Assembly (NCBI GenBank): GCA_023846275.1
Contig: CM043868.1
Span: 15,719,755 to 15,783,754 of the forward strand
DNA length: 64,000 nt
DNA from: Vanilla planifolia
Lineage: Eukaryota; Streptophyta; Magnoliopsida; Asparagales; Orchidaceae
Direction of reading: 5' to 3'
The notes under the pieces are model-generated. The model was given only the letters and a program-made list of their open reading frames with translations. It made no database searches and was not told where the DNA came from. The position numbers and the translations under genes were made by a program. Shown piece after piece: positions 63,354 to 64,000 of the stretch. Positions within the stretch are counted from its first letter, which is position 1; each line of letters begins with the position of its first letter.

Positions 63354-64000
63354 GTCTTTATAAGTGTATAAATATGATGTTATAAAACTAGAACATATGA
63401 TAAGAAAGAAAATAAATAGAAAAAAAGAATGATACTTAGGCTTAGTGATATGAAAGATTACATAAAAAAAGAAATATGAATATGAATATTTTATTTATAA
63501 TCCTATCTTACATATATTCAACATGATATAGGTATCACCCTTGTTGTCATAAACACACAAAAAAGACAACATAACAAAAGCTCATCCTCATGGTATAAGA
63601 TGGTGATAATAGGGGTGATAGTTTTATGATAGATGATAATATAATATAAGATCATAAAAAATAAGGATAACAATTATATAAAAAAATCTAAGGTTAAAAC
63701 AGAAGAAATAAGAAAGGGATGAGAAAGAAAGAAGAAAAAAATAAATAAATTATAATATGAAAATAAGAAAATAAAAGATATAATATAATATGTGCTAATG
63801 ATAATAGTACAATATGATGAATATGCATAATACATAAGTACGATGCATACGAGCATTAATGTAGCAATTTAGTATATATACATATCCTTTTGCATTACTT
63901 TTCTTTTGATTATGATAGTAAGGATGATTGTAAGTAGAGATATTTCTTCAATGCTCTCACTCTTTTTTTAGTTTTTTTCATCTATATTTTGTTATTTTAC

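Noticed and set aside
1-64000. CRISPR arrays, bacterial operons, riboswitches, tRNA or rRNA genes
   Set aside because: None was seen; the splice sites, plant enzymes and LTR elements show a eukaryotic nuclear region where prokaryotic signals are not expected.
1-64000. Endogenous pararetrovirus sequences
   Set aside because: All pol relics found carry integrase and LTR-retrotransposon domain order; no movement-protein or coat-protein regions were recognised.

Overview
This is plant nuclear DNA, most likely from an angiosperm with a repeat-rich, very AT-rich genome. It holds two spliced genes with GT-AG introns that encode plant-type proteins: a mitochondrial succinyl-CoA ligase beta subunit and a plant long-chain fatty alcohol oxidase. 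Decayed Ty3/gypsy and Ty1/copia LTR retrotransposons fill most of the rest. I cannot name the species. No bacterial operons, CRISPR arrays, rRNA or tRNA genes were seen.

Layout. 1-2300: AT-rich flank with nothing recognisable. 2566-32002 (+): succinate--CoA ligase (ADP-forming) subunit beta, 12 coding exons giving 422 residues across 29.4 kb. Two introns are giant: intron 3 (13.7 kb) and intron 4 (10.7 kb), separated by one 65-nt exon. Intron 3 holds a sense-oriented Tat-like gypsy relic (about 5.3-13.0 kb). Intron 4 holds a large LTR pair around a short interior (19.1-23.9 kb), a 261-bp tandem duplication and an antisense gypsy integrase relic. 32.2-55.5 kb: retrotransposon graveyard with LTR-like sequences starting about 200 bp after the ligase stop, a 550-bp direct-repeat pair, a chromovirus-like integrase end inside an LTR pair, a copia relic with an LTR and reiterated primer-binding-site-like motifs, an antisense gypsy relic lacking reverse transcriptase, and a 404-bp tandem array. 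56572-60618 (-): long-chain alcohol oxidase, 3 exons, 746 residues. 60.7-64 kb: AT-rich flank with a long (AT)n run.

The two genes are convergent and functionally unrelated. The ligase performs substrate-level phosphorylation in the TCA cycle in the mitochondrial matrix; the oxidase is a membrane flavoprotein that oxidises long-chain alcohols to aldehydes. I found no new defence or metabolic system. The most unusual structures are the reiterated primer-binding-site-like motifs in three LTR copies, two of which meet head to head, the reiterated near-palindrome at 39 kb, and the small exon isolated between two giant introns.
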